Shown: one piece after another, positions 34,641-46,415 of the stretch | Position numbering within the stretch: the first letter of the stretch is position 1 | How the letters are laid out: every line of letters begins with the position of its first letter | NCBI GenBank assembly: GCA_944739405.2 | Contig: OX123186.2 | Location: 36,193,551 to 36,257,550, forward strand | DNA from: Euclidia mi | Taxonomy: Eukaryota; Arthropoda; Insecta; Lepidoptera; Erebidae | Reading direction: 5' to 3' | DNA: 64,000 bases | Notes under the pieces: generated by a model | What the model saw: the letters and a program-made list of their open reading frames with translations, nothing else | What the model was told of the DNA's origin: nothing | The model's database searches: none | Made by a program: the position numbers and the translations under genes

Positions 34641-35650
34641 TTAAATGAATATAAGTGGTGTCAAGACAATTTTAAAGCAATTAAGCTTTAGCAATTTAGC
34701 TTAAATAAAATTAAAGCAATCTATGAGAGTTCAAAAACATCAAGTCGAATTACATGTGTAAGCCCTTTTTGGATATAAATAATTTAAATTTAATCATGTT
34801 GGCGAGGTTAATAGTTGTTTTCAAAAGTCATAGATGGAGATGTGCATTTTCTTCTTAAAAATTGTATCGTTAATTCGTTTCAGAGATTAGCAAGACAATT
34901 AAAGAAAAATGTGTTTATATAAGTTTTAAGCTGCTTCATCTAGGTCCTATAAAGTTCATCGAGTTTGTCTGTATGTAAATACAAACAGAACTCGAAAGAA
35001 CTGCATAGATTTATAACAAAATTTGAACTCCAAAACGGCACGCTATTGCTGTAAGCAATTTGAGCTAAATAACTGAAAAAAAAACTGAAAAAAGAGGAAA
35101 ACTAAGCATGCCATATATATTTTAAAGATAATATATATCTTAAAGATAATATATATCTTAAGGCGCTGTCCTAAGCGACTGTTTTGGTAAATGAGGGGGT
35201 GAAGCAGGGGAGGTGAAGGGAGCTTAGCTCCGTCTACTGCGGGGCGCCCCCCTTCATTCTCGTCGCGTGCGGCCGTATTCTGGCGACATCCGTATTCCAA
35301 TATTTCAAAATCGCAAGCAAAACGTTTTAGCATATTGAATTGAGATACTGATATTAAAATTTATATTACATACTTCAATCTGTTTGTACAATATAGGATA
35401 GCGCAATTTTTGTTCTCAGTGCAGCCATGAGCAAAACTGGTTTACATTAGACGTTATGGGTATTAAATGTTGACGAAAGTAGGTAAATACCTACGTGCCG
35501 TAAGATGATAAAAATAATTAAGTCAGTTCCATGTATGGAGAGGCCATTATTATGTTTGTTTTGTTTTTGTATAAAAATAGTGAAGCAGTTCATAGAATAC
35601 CTACATCTAATTCCATTCCTGCCAGTTTTCAAATCTGTTTTGCAATAAAT

Positions 35651-35745
35651 TGGCTATGACATACGGGCGAACAGACAGACAGACAGACATTGCGAATCTA
35701 TAAGGGTTCCGTTTTTACAATTTTTGGCTACGGTACCCTAAAAAA
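35651..35745 (-). mobile_element. start fragment of the 'gggttccg' repeat
   Basis: On the minus strand: tagggtaccgtagccaaaaa, then acggaacccttatagattcg and a run of gtctgtctgtctgttc. This is the 5' part of the element type at 9768 and 57215. Confidence 0.75.
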
Positions 35746-37142
35746 CACAATACTGCTCTACTAAGCGCAAAAGCCGTATCTCAACTAAAGCGAGTTACGA
35801 GATAATTGAAGTTTAGTAAAAGTTGATTTCTTTTATTTATTTATGGATGTTTATTGTTATTATAGAGATAATTATTATGGCAAAGGTTTCGAAATACTTC
35901 GCCGTTTTTAGGGGTTGCGAGTGATTGGAGAGGGAGCAGGGGCGGTCTTGAAACCCCCCTCACCATTTTCACTTGCCGGAAATACTTGGTTTCCTCTGAA
36001 AAAAAAATCTCCAAACATCGGTGTGTATGGCACTACCAACTTCCACATTCATCACACTAGTTTAATAAACTAAGGTTGTCGGAGCCCTGCGAAGGGCTCC
36101 TATTTTCGGATTAAGGGTCAAAAGAGAACCTAACATAACCTATTTATTTACTTATTACAGTCGCACCTAACCCAAGGCACTCGAAAGCAATGACGCACAA
36201 ATTTAACATTAGCTGTCAATATGATCATTCCAAGATGGCAGTTTTGCGTTTCGTTTAACGTTTTTCACATAAAACCTAAAAATTACATTTGTAAAACTGT
36301 ACTAAAGTATAAAAACTATGTTCCGTTTTGCATAATTGCCGAAGTATTTATGAAATTTTGGAAATTGTTTAAAAATATTTAGACGCAACTCCGGCAGCCA
36401 AAATTACTTTTAGGGGATTAAAACGAACTACCTTAAGCCCCCTACACTACCAATACCCTCAAATTCAGGCGACTCGTTTCGAAACCCAACCCATTATTAT
36501 TTTTCAAAATAGATGAAATATCAAAAATATATGTGGATATACCTTATTCATTATATATATACCTTTCACCACTCCACACAGCAAATAAACACTTTTGTTT
36601 GCGTGTAACGTGGCGTTGCCCCTGAATTTGGTAATAACAATTACAATATTTGTTTAGACTAGTCAGTTCACTTTTTTATTATGTTTCCATACTTGTATTT
36701 TATTTGCTCTTATACTATTCTCCAGGCCATTCTTATAGGCAACTTTAGAACATTAAATTTCCACAATCGTGTTTGGACCTATTAATCCATCTGGCGTGGC
36801 ACCAATAATCGAATAATCCACAAGGCTCGATTGTTACATTTTCTTGCTTCGCCAGTTGTTGCAAAGCCAGTTGTTCATTTTAGATTCCATGCGCAACTGA
36901 TTTTACATTGCAAATGTTTTATTTGTACAAAATATTTTTACTAAGTTGTCTTTACTGCTGTTATCTCTTCTTTTTACCACTATACAAAAATTTCAATCTG
37001 TCAACATATTCTTACGCAATTCGAACCAGTCACTGCTATCCCTCTTGTAATTTTTGCTTATCACTACGGAATTTGAGTCAAATTTGCTAAAAAAATTGTT
37101 TGGCATTTCTTGGCTAGCTCTTGAACAGATCGTGTTAGGAAT

Positions 37143-37515
37143 CGTCATCCTCTTAGCGTTATCCCAGTTTTCAATCTGGGGTCCGCTTTCCAGTCTAACC
37201 GGATTTGGCTGAATATTAGCTTTTCCACGGAGCGACTGCCTGTCTGACCTCCGCAACCCGAAGGGATAGCGATATTCCATGGTTTAGACTAGTGTCAGTT
37301 TATTTAGAAGGTACTGACGCCCTGTAACGACTGTCAAAGATCTTCATGACAACCGGGACCGACGGCTTAACGTGCTCTCCGAGGCACGGGACAAGCGATA
37401 ATTAACAATTCAATACGCACATAACTCCGAAAAGTCATTGGTGCGCGCCGTGGATTCGAACCCGATACCTTCTGCATGGCAGTCTGTTGGTATATCCACT
37501 CGGCTATCGCTGCCT
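37143..37515 (-). mobile_element. family-2 SINE, full length, 16-bp target duplication
   Basis: Flanked by a perfect 16-bp duplication, agatcgtgttaggaat, at 37127-37142 and 37516-37531. On the minus strand the head is ggcagcgatagccgagtgga with B-box gggttcgaatcc, giving an internal RNA polymerase III promoter. The body passes through ttaagccgtcggtcccggtt and ggtcagacaggcagtcgctc, and the 3' end is aagaggatgacg. A sister copy lies at 48655. Frames across it (36993-37280) are incidental. Confidence 0.92.
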
Positions 37516-37531
37516 AGATCGTGTTAGGAAT

Positions 37532-39124
37532 GACTGAAGTCAAATGTGTGTAAGACGTTGCAGAACTGTTATCTTTAACTTCACTGTAATTACAATAATG
37601 ATAATTAGTTACGTACTTTATTATTTAAAAAAAACTATATCTTGTGTTATAGCAAACAGAGAAGTCACCTTCTTACTTATAAATGATTGATTTCAAAAAT
37701 TAAAAAGATATTAGATGTACTGAGACATACCTAATAGTTTATGAATAATCAAAGTTTTACCCAATGTACCTAAAAAGGTTTATGTTCAAAACACAATAAT
37801 ACAACATTCGTTACCGCTTGTGTGCGGATTACGGAGCTCCATATTAGCGCTGTCATAATTATTGTTCGCCGTGGCGGCATCTTAGCGCTCCAGGCGCTTT
37901 GACAAGCTAATGAATTTGAAATATAGGTACATAAAATGATTCGATTTTATGTTATTACTCTTTCAAAAATTTAAAACTGTGGTAGCTATGTATTGTGAGA
38001 ATAATTCATATAATTATATTATGCATAATCGATAATATATAAGTAACATAGTTAGTCATAAAAGACTCTTATGAAAATAATTTGTGTAAAAATGTTACAT
38101 ATTTCATAATCACTTGGCCATGGATGAATTTCTATTTTATTACGACGCTTTCTTGTACAAATCCTTCGTAGAACTTCATTTCTCTAATTGTCCATATTTT
38201 ATTCTTCTAATTATATATTTATAAGCACAGAAACAATAACACATTAAACGCAACAAGAGTATAAACTTAGGTCCTAATTATATGTGCCCATAGTTACATG
38301 AAAAGCCTATTTGATTCAAAGTATTCAGTCTATAACATAAAACATGAAATTACGAACTCAAATCGGCGTATTATAATAACAAACAGGTTTACGTAAAATT
38401 TCGTGCAGCGGAGACGCAAGCGACATGACCTATCTCTCACAGGGCTCATAGCCGAATGATGAGGTCTGGGCGGGGCGTAAACTAGCAACTGACACTCAGT
38501 ACACCGCTTATGCTAATAAGGTTTAAATTGCTGAAGCGTTTGATATTGATGGGATCTAGCGAGCGTCAAAATCATAGACGTTTGGCAGATTTTATTTAAT
38601 TTTACAAAATATACACGTATAATATGAAAATAAATAGGGTAATTCTTTAGTTCATTAGATTTCCTACAATATTATCAAAAAAAATATGACAGCTTACGAT
38701 CAAAACATTGCAAACAGTGAGACGAAAGATTATTTTCTGCCTCGATTTTGTGATTTTTTTACCGTGATTCTATTTTACGTACATGAAAAATTCTTTCAAA
38801 AGTCTTTTGTTCAGACTTTAGACTTTAAGCTCTAATTTTTGCTAGTTTGTAATATGTACCGTTATGGCTAGATGCGCGACGAAAAATTAGGTGTTTCACG
38901 GCTTCTGAGGTATAACAGCGCCTTAAAGATATATATCTTACAGACATGCTTACTTTTTACAGTACAGAATAAATAGTAATAGATTTAGTACAAAATAAAC
39001 ATTTTGGTCACATTGGTGTAATTACTGCTTCTTAATTAATATATTTTCATGTCGCATATAAACTTTAGTGAGATGTGGAACTAGCTAGATTTTTTACTCA
39101 CACACAGCCATTTATTATATTGTT
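37532..39124. other. no gene seen
   Basis: AT-rich sequence inside and just beyond the possible TTAA element. No coding or structural feature is supported apart from the right TTAA end at 38923. Confidence 0.45.
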
Positions 39125-40248
39125 ACGTCTGAAGCGGTTTGGCGGATACTAGTGTTCTCTATACATGACAGGCATCCTACCGTCATGCATATACACGTCC
39201 ACCTATAGAACGGCCTGTGCATAAATTTTGATCCCGACAGCGTTGCTGAGTGCTTGGAAAATCCGCGCCAAACAACTATCTTGGCATTTTGCAGGCTCTG
39301 TGAAGTCGACCAGTTTGGGACGTCCCTTACGTATGACGAGATGCCTTCATATTACACGTACGACAAGCAAAAGGGTGTTTTTAACCAACGTTGACTAGGA
39401 GGTGCTGTGGAAGGTTTTCCGGGAACTTTCAAGGACACCGCATTTTGTAGAGTTTATACCGTAAACACGAATACGCATGCGGCTACGACTGTCACTGAGG
39501 CGAGCGTCAGTGACAGTCGTAGCCGCATGCGTCATGTATTTGACGTCATCTTGGTGTTTTGTAGAGTCGCGAACCCGGTAGCTTTGTGAGAAGTATCGCC
39601 ATCACCTGTCTGAATATTTTCTACGAGCTTTGAGGCGTGCTACTGGAGACGATGTCGAAGTAACTGATGAACGCGTGCTGAACACCTGGCTTAGTTCACT
39701 TCAAGACGTGGTCATTTCTATCGGCGGCAATGCACTGGTCGAATATGGGTTACCAGCTTCCCAACCATCACCGCATCAAGACCGTGGAAATTGGGAGTAT
39801 AATGCTGTGACAATTTACGATGCGGGTGAAATGACCACTATAGGAAATTTAGGACACCGTCCTGGAAAACAAAGAAAAAAAGGCAAAGCCAAGGTAAAAT
39901 GTTTTTATTGGATGCCCCTGGTGGAACAGGAAGAACATTTGTTACCACTGGCATACTTGCAGAGGTCAAGAGGCAAGGCAAAATTGCAATTGCTGTAGCG
40001 TCGTCAGGAATCGTTGCCACACTGCTTCCAAGTGGCAAGACAGCACATGCCATGTTTAAAATTCCCATCGATTTAGAGAGCGCCGCAACGCCCGTTTGTG
40101 ATGTGTCACGTAACAGTGATAAGGTACATGTGCTCAAGGATTGCTCTCTGAACGTATGGGGTGAGCGTACGATGGCCAATAGGAAGGCAGTTGAGGCCGT
40201 AGACAGAACCCTGCAGGACATACGCAGGAACGAGCATTTGATGGGTGG
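39125..40248 (+). pseudogene. Helitron helicase, N-terminal part, broken
   Basis: SEAVWRILVFSIHDRHPTVM and LPSYYTYDK-like wording (seen as MPSYYTYDKQKGVFNQR) belong to the linker before the helicase of Helitron RepHel proteins. Walker A is LDAPGGTGRTFVTTGILAEV at about 39905-39964; the usual lysine of GKT is arginine here, which would abolish ATP binding. IAVASSGIVATLLPSGKTAH (motif Ia) follows. Lesions include TAG at 39206-39208, TGA at 39392-39394, the inverted repeat at 39473-39532, a one-base loss near 39590 and a frame change near 39890. It ends at the P-like insertion, in codons for the conserved MGG. Confidence 0.88.
39473..39532. repeat. perfect 26-bp inverted repeat with 8-base loop inside the helicase
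   Basis: Left arm 39473-39498 starts acgcatgcggctacgactg; the right arm 39507-39532 is its exact complement; the loop is ggcgagcg. It interrupts the helicase coding sequence, where such symmetry is not expected. Confidence 0.97.
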
Positions 40249-40893
40249 CATTGACATATATATTACTGCGTAAGGACTGGGCGGACCGCATGTTACAATG
40301 ACGCCTCAAACTTGGTCCTAAACTGGTCTCCCCTATAACGAAGTGAACTAGGACGCGATCAGCTGTCATCGGGAGCGGTCGTAAATTTTACGAAAAAAAA
40401 ATGCCAAGTTGTGCCGTGAAAGGTTGCGTGAACTACGACAAAAAAAATAATAAAAATATGATAACATTTCATATCACCGGTAACTTAAAAATATGTCATT
40501 AAATCAACTTCTAACATTATTTTAAGCAATTTTCTTTTATATTGGTAAAAACGGCGCGAAGCTGCATAAAAGTGCGAAATAATTTTACAGCGGCGGGCGT
40601 TGTAGCTGATGAAATTAAAAGATTTAATAATATTACTAAAAGATTACATAAATAACGTACAACATTATTTTAATTAATTCATAATTTAAAGATACACCAA
40701 CGCCAAAAAAACATTACGAATGCAAAATGAAAAAAGAAATATTTTTCGCTCTTACAAGGTTATGTCTAGGAGCAGACCGCGCCGATTTACATCGTAGTTC
40801 ATACTAGTTTTAATAGATGGCGTTATATTTATATAGGGTTGACTGCGTCCGTCAAATGTTCGGTCGAGCGTATATTTACTATTTAAGTCAATG
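40249..40893 (+). mobile_element. P-element-like transposon, internally deleted, 8-bp target duplication
   Basis: Perfect 8-bp duplication atgggtgg at 40241-40248 and 40894-40901. The termini are inverted: left cattgacatatata and right, reverse-complemented, cattgacttaaata. Eight-bp GC-rich duplications and CA-starting ends fit the P superfamily, and an ATG at 40401 begins a THAP-type zinc finger, the N-terminal DNA-binding domain of P transposases. At 645 bp it is a non-autonomous deletion derivative. It sits between the MGG and the GDFRQ motif of the Helitron helicase. hAT elements also make 8-bp duplications but have a different terminal consensus. Confidence 0.75.
40401..40502 (+). pseudogene. 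THAP zinc-finger start of a P-like transposase (truncated)
   Basis: The 33-residue frame starts MPSCAVKGC and later has ITFHITG. C4 and C9 (C-x4-C) and the F-H pair match the first half of a C2CH THAP domain; the second C-x2-H half is absent (the frame stops at ICH). A ggtaac just after FHIT could be an old splice donor. Short but specific: the MPxC start, cysteine spacing and FH spacing agree together. Confidence 0.6.
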
Positions 40894-40901
40894 ATGGGTG
40901 G

Positions 40902-41764
40902 TCACAGTTTTGTTCAGTGGCGATTTCCGACAAACGCTTCCCGTGGTGACGCGGGGATCGAGGGCTGACGAGGTGAGTGCTTCGTTGAAACGAGTTCGTA
41001 CGCTGCGCTTGACCATTAATATGAGAGCTCGGCTCGGCGTCAATGCACGTGTTCAACAATTCTCCGATGTCCTTCTAAGTCTTGGCGGAGGCACTCTACC
41101 AGAGGAGAGAGGTGGACAGGTGGTCTTTCAGAGTCTCTCAGTAGAGTTGTATCCAGCTTAGAAGAACTCATTCGCTGTGTGTACGGGGACATCAGTTGTA
41201 TACCGTAATAGCAGAATTCTTGTGTGTGTGAGTGGGCTATTTTGACGGCAAAAAATGATCAAGCTGTAGCAATAAACGAATGCATTCTCTCGAAAATTGA
41301 GGAGTCGAGCAAGTTGACGCCACACATTATCCCGTGGAATTTCTGAACTCCCAGTCAGCAAGTGAACTTCCAGCGCATACCATCAAGCTGAAAATCGGTG
41401 TCCCGATTATGCTTCCTCGGAACCTATCTCCTCCGAAGTTGTGTAACGTGACCCGCCGCAAAGTCATCTCGCTCCACAGACACACCATTGAGGCGGAAAT
41501 TATTACGGGTTGTGGCGTCGGACAGGCAGTATTTATACCACGCATTCCCCTCATACCTCATAACTTCCCGTTCCCGCTCAAGCGCGTACAGTTCCCCTTG
41601 AGTGTTTGCTTCGCGATGACCATCAATAAGTCGTAGGGGCAGACACTGAGCCGACCTCAGGACGAGCTGCTTCTCACACGGGCAGCTGTACGTCGCTTGC
41701 TCCTGCGTCATCAGTCCTGACTCTCTTTGTCTGCGGAGAGCCAAACCACTAATGTTGTATATCG
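40902..41764 (+). pseudogene. Helitron helicase, C-terminal part, broken
   Basis: VLFSGDFRQTLPVVTRGSRA is helicase motif II/III of Helitron-type PIF1 enzymes, then RLTINMRA and a frame change near 41150. IKLKIGVPIMLPRNLSPPKL and IPRIPLIPHNFPFPLKRVQF, with CFAMTINKS, are the C-terminal motifs. The next codon is TAG followed by GQTL, where the family has Q in SQGQT, so the stop looks like a CAG to TAG change (about 41634-41636). Confidence 0.88.
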
Positions 41765-42513
41765 AGAAGTCTTATAAGTATGTATTTTTACCCTATTTTG
41801 TATTCTTTATTTTCTCCATCTGTTTCAGTCACAACTTATGACTTAATTCAGCAGAATCACCATAAAGTCTTTATTCAAAGCAGGCTGAAAATCAGCACTT
41901 TTTGAAGGACAATTTTACAAAAGACAGTCGCCCTCTGTTACTGCACTTTCTGTAGATATTAAATGTAAAGAAGAAACGGGTAAATGAATGTTATTTTAAA
42001 AGGTTTAATCGTAGGTATTTATTTAATAATTTGGTGCTGTATAGCGTTCACGCAAACGACGTCGCGCGCAGCAGCTAGTCTAATTTATATATGTATTACT
42101 TATGAGATATAGGTATATTGGGTGTAGCAATATACATATCTCATCATACACTTCTGTCTGTGGTGACTACTATGTACAGTCAAACAAAACGGCGGTGGAC
42201 CAGTTTGAAAACAAATCCCTCGACTCGCACATACACGAGGCACACTGGAAACTGATTTTGTATACGAGTGTCAATGTGTGTGTAAAGTAGCGCGGGAAGG
42301 AACGATGTCTTGCTAAGCGATTCTCGCCCTTATGGTGGTCTAGCAGGAAGTTGTTCGATTGTACGTAGGTTTTAAAGGATAATACGTAGGTTTTAAACTT
42401 TAAAGGATATGCCTACACGACTTATACTTGAGGCAGCCAATCCCGATATTACACTTTGATTTATTTTTATAGACGGGTACAAACTATCATAAAATACCAT
42501 GTTATGGTATAAT

Positions 42514-42765
42514 AACTGCCCCGTTGGTCTCGCGGCATAAATGTGCACGTGGGATTGGGAGGTCTCGGGTTCGATTCCCGGGTCGGGCAAAGTGTTATTG
42601 GGTTTTTCCGTTAGGAAATTCTCAGTAGCAGCACGGAATCTGGTAATGTGCCCGGTACGGGGATACTATTACGTGGGACTAAAATAAATCTGGCGAAAAG
42701 TGGGTGTAGCAATATACCTCTGCCTACCTCTTCGGGGATATAGGCGTGAGACTATGTATGTATGT
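42514..42765 (+). mobile_element. full-length family-1 SINE with 15-bp target duplication, unit 2 only
   Basis: Perfect duplication atgttatggtataat at 42499-42513 and 42766-42780; the empty site in unit 1 is atgttaagatataat (16897-16911). The head is actgccccgttggtctcgcg with B-box ggttcgattcc at 42568-42578. The body has cagtagcagcacggaatctg and gtgcccggtacgg; the tail is cctacctcttcggggatata, ggcgtgagactatg, then (tatg)n. The tail matches the RTE LINE end at 43274. Confidence 0.95.
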
Positions 42766-43273
42766 ATGTTATGGTATAATTTGCATTACGCTTATCTCAT
42801 TTTGACTAATGAGGCTTCAATTGTTATTGACTGTCCTCAAAAGATCCTGCGTATCTACGGGCGCTACTCGATTTAAAAATGAAAAATTATGTTTTGGTCC
42901 TTATTGCGCCTTTTTATTCATAACTTTAGTAAGGACAAAAATCTTCATGAATTACAAAAAAATATTTTTGACATGGCCAATCCAGTAGACAGTAAGCACT
43001 CGTCCAATATTGAGTTGTAATATACGTATATAGGTAATGCGGCTGTAAGCCGAGACGGCATTTAATAATACAATAACTTACGCCTCACTCAATTCAGCCC
43101 CCCCGGCGAAGTACTATAGCTATCGTACAGATTTATTATGCAGTTGGACAAGAAATATAAAAATATGAGCGTCTTGTTTCATGCCAATTTTCAGTTGTAA
43201 TAGATTATGTTGGGAACACATGTCTAATATTTGTATTTGGCACAATCTGAATAAAATTGCAGCGTATAAATTT

Positions 43274-45200
43274 ACATACATACATACATAGACTCACGCC
43301 TGTTTCCCGGAGGGGTAGGCAGAGACTACGGAGCGCCATTTGCAACGATCTTGACATATCTCTCTTGCTTCATTCACTCCCATCAGATTCCTCATGCATG
43401 CTCTTCTGTTCAGGGTGCTTCTAACCTGTCCTGTTTTTAGGATGTCTCCAATCTGGTCAGAGAACGTCCGCCTAGGTCTTCCCCTTCGTCCTGTCCCTTC
43501 CACACTTGCCTTATATATCTGCTTGGTCAGTCTTTCGTCATCCATCCTCTCCACGTGTCCAAACCATCTTAGCATACCTTTCTCGATGCTTGTCACTACA
43601 TCTTCTTTTACCCCACAACACTCTCTTATCATACAATTCTTTACTCTGTCAGTCAAAGAAACACCACACATACTTCGCAGTGCTCTCATTTCTACAGCAT
43701 TTATTCTACTTTCATGACTCTTCTGCCATACCCAACAATCACTACCATACATAAGAGTAGGTACTAACACCTCTCTATGGACAGCCAAACGTGCCTTTTT
43801 GGACACGTTTTGGTTATTCATAAACGCCTTCAGAGCTCCATTCACTCTATTACCTGCATTAACTCTTCTTTCAATATCTTCTACATTCTTACCATCTCTT
43901 GTAAACAGACATACCTAAATATACAAACTCATTCACTTGCTCCACTCGCTGTCCATCGATCATAACATTACAAGCCGTAACGCATTCCTGCTTTTCAAAA
44001 ACCATAACTTTCGTTTTACTTACATTTACTTTCATTCCTTTCCTCTCTAACGCACCATGCATGATTGTTACCATCTCCTGCAACTCCTCCGCTGAAAACG
44101 CAAGTATAACCTGATCATCAGCATAAAGGAGGCATTTGACAAGTAACTCATTCATCCTTAATCCACAGTCACTATTTTTCAAATCTTGCAAACAACTGTC
44201 CATGAAGAGATTGAACAGCCACGGCGACGCTACACATCCCTGTCTAACACCTGTTTCGATGGCAAAACCAATCCGTGTACGACCCATTTATCCTCACACA
44301 AGCTCTAGAATCTTCATAAAGGGATTTAAGAGCTCGTATGAGGCTGCTGTTCACCCCATACATCGACAGTACCGACCACATTTCATTCCTCACCACTTTA
44401 TCGTAAGCCTTTTCCTAATCCACGAATGCGCAGTAGACCTTTTGACCTTTGGCCAAGAATTTTTCGGCTACGCACCGCAAGGAAAAGACTTGATCCGTGC
44501 ACCCCATACCCTTTCGGAATCCTGCTTGTACATCCCATATTTTCTTGTCGGTTACTTCCATAACTCTTTCAATCAGTACCTTCGCATACAATTTGCCAAC
44601 AATGCTGAGAAGGCTAATGCCTCTATAGTTCTTGCAGTCTTGTTGCGAGCCTTTTCCCTTATAAAGAGGCACAACCACCGCTGTGGTCCAGTCATCAGGT
44701 ACTCGGCCGGTGCTCCAGCACAAGTTAAATAAGCGCTGCAGCTGACCAACTATGATGCCCTGTCCAGCCTTCAGCATTTCAACTGTAATCCTATCATATC
44801 CTGCAGCCTTACCTAATTTCATACTTCCCAACGCCTTCACAATCTCATCCACACCAATATCGCTTTCATCATTGCTATTATTACCATTAATTTCGTCGAT
44901 CGATGTCTCTATCGCCGTTCTTTCAAATAGACCTTCAAAATACTCCTTCCATCTCTTCAGCACGCATGATTCACCATTCACTATCTTTCCATTTTTGTTT
45001 CTGATTGACGTGTATTCTGAGGATTGAGTTCTTCCTCGAACTGCACGAACGGATTTCCAGAAAAACTTTATGTTTCTCCGGAAATCTTCAGATAGTCTGC
45101 TATCAGTATAAATTTAATGTACTTGTAATCTTTTTTTTCGTGCCTTTCGTCTAATAGGATTATTCCTAGCGTTTATACGTTTTTCTTTCTTTCTTAATTT
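43274..45200 (-). mobile_element. RTE-type LINE, 5'-truncated, unit 2 only
   Basis: Minus-strand element of 1.93 kb whose 3' end is tctgcctacccctccgggaa, acaggcgtgagtctatg and (tatg)n, finishing at 43274. Unit 1 lacks it (break near 17432-17465). It carries the linker, reverse transcriptase and C-terminal domain; the apurinic endonuclease and 5' end are missing. The 5' edge near 45200 is set where similarity to unit 1 (ataaaatactaattta) resumes. A (tatg)n tail instead of poly-A fits the RTE group. It is the likely source of machinery for the family-1 SINEs in this window. Confidence 0.88.
43294..45080 (-). pseudogene. reverse transcriptase of the RTE-type LINE, two frameshifts
   Basis: Three minus-strand frames in order. 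First (44981-44415): SCVLKRWKEYFEGLFE, MKLGKAAGYDRITVEMLKAG, VVPLYKGKGSQQDCKNYRGI and VQAGFRKGMGCTDQVF. Second (44287-43889): ETGVRQGCVASPWLFNLFMD and CLLYADDQVIL with the two catalytic aspartates, then VSKTKVMVF. Third (43845-43294): MYGSDCWVWQKSHESRINAV, MLRWFGHVERMDD and GRRGRPRRTFSDQIGDILK to a stop at the tail. The frames differ from one another, so at least two indels separate them. Family motifs are complete and in normal order otherwise. Confidence 0.88.
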
Positions 45201-46414
45201 GAGCAAAAAGATAAAATACTAATTTAACGTTCTAAGTTAGTATGTAGGGGAGGGCAAAAAGTAATATTTTATTTTATTAGTAGTAGTTAGGAATACCTAT
45301 GTTTACTAACAATATCAACCACAACGATGTCAAGATTCCATTATTTTCTTTTCTTTTTTTTTGGTTCACAAATTGGATTATGGGCGATTAAAACATAGTC
45401 TACGCTGTAAACGATAATACGCAACATACAATTCAGTTACTAAAATGTTAATTCGTTTAGCAAACGACTCAATTCTGATATTTTTATTATATCTGGTCCA
45501 CTATTAAATTGCTTCAGCTAGATAATGTACTCGGCAGGCGATAATAAAATCTTCTCTTGCTCTCCCTTCATTTTGGAGGCTGTATGAATGTGAAATGTTT
45601 GTGAATATACACAGCACCTATATATGAAATACCAACAGTGATCCGTGGAATCGCAATAATAACAAGACTAACGCGATGTAAGCGCATTAGTCCATATTTC
45701 CCACACCCAGTTTTACTAAGTAGATTTGGGTTAGATGATAAGGTTTGTAGAAATAAAAAAGTATAAATCTGAAGTGTTCACAAAATATTTTCTCTAAACG
45801 TGGCGAATGGAATAAATCATAATTTAGATTCGTCCTTATATTTAGCTGCTGACAGTACTTATCATCAATTACTAACCATAAATTCAAGATATCGCATTGC
45901 ATGCAAAATTCATTTACACAACAATACGTGGTAGTGTTAACGTGATATTAATCAAACATTAATCAAATGCAACCGGCTAGGGATTGTAAGTGAAATTACT
46001 CATACATATTACAGAAGCACGGTACCCTACCTGAGTTAAAGGGATCTCTATAAGACGTCCTCTTGTGTTGGGGTGCCACAATTTGAATCTGTTTATAACT
46101 TTGGAAGTTTGGATATCGTTACGCGGATAAAGGCTGTCTTAAGTCAATATGCATGAATTTACAGTGTCTTTCGAGATATTATATATCACGTTCCCCTGTT
46201 TCCAGAATAAAATGGCGCTGAAGCAGGCACCATGTTCATTACATTATACTGGAGTCCAAAAACTCACGTAACATTAAAACAATTACATTAAATTATTTAA
46301 GTATTTTTGGAGGAATATGTGTACTGACGTTTATTTTACCTTATCTTAGTGAATTACAGCACAGATATCCGCTTGCAAAAATACACAAAACAAACAATAG
46401 GAATCATTATATAC

Positions 46415-46415
<1 letters not shown>

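Larger units (their letters stand above)
35162..38922. mobile_element. possible 3.76-kb TTAA-flanked element
   Basis: TTAA lies at 35158-35161 followed by ggcgctgt, and acagcgcc lies before TTAA at 38923-38926: an 8-bp inverted repeat inside a duplicated TTAA. Flanking sequence on both sides is the same AT repeat (aagataatatatatc on the left, agatatatatctta on the right), as expected if one site was split. No transposase frame exists inside, and the short inverted repeats could be chance. It contains a minus-strand piece of the gggttccg repeat (35651-35745) and the SINE at 37143. Confidence 0.42.
39125..42078 (+). mobile_element. decayed Helitron (helicase part and 3' end)
   Basis: Helicase-domain remnants run 5' to 3' on the plus strand and are followed at 42045-42078 by gttcacgcaaacgacgtcgc, gcgcagcagctag and T, in the style of lepidopteran Helitron 3' ends (GC-rich palindromic stretch, then CTAG with insertion before T). 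Similarity to duplication unit 1 resumes within about 35 bases, so the terminus agrees with the junction. The Rep/HUH endonuclease half and a 5' TC terminus were not found. A P-like transposon splits the helicase at 40249-40893. Confidence 0.8.

Noticed and set aside
42514..42600. Possible tRNA gene with perfect B-box
   Set aside because: The B-box is part of a SINE head with a 15-bp target duplication; no complete cloverleaf with paired acceptor stem follows.
43394..45027. Plus-strand frames of 82-198 codons
   Set aside because: They are antisense shadows of the minus-strand RTE reverse transcriptase.
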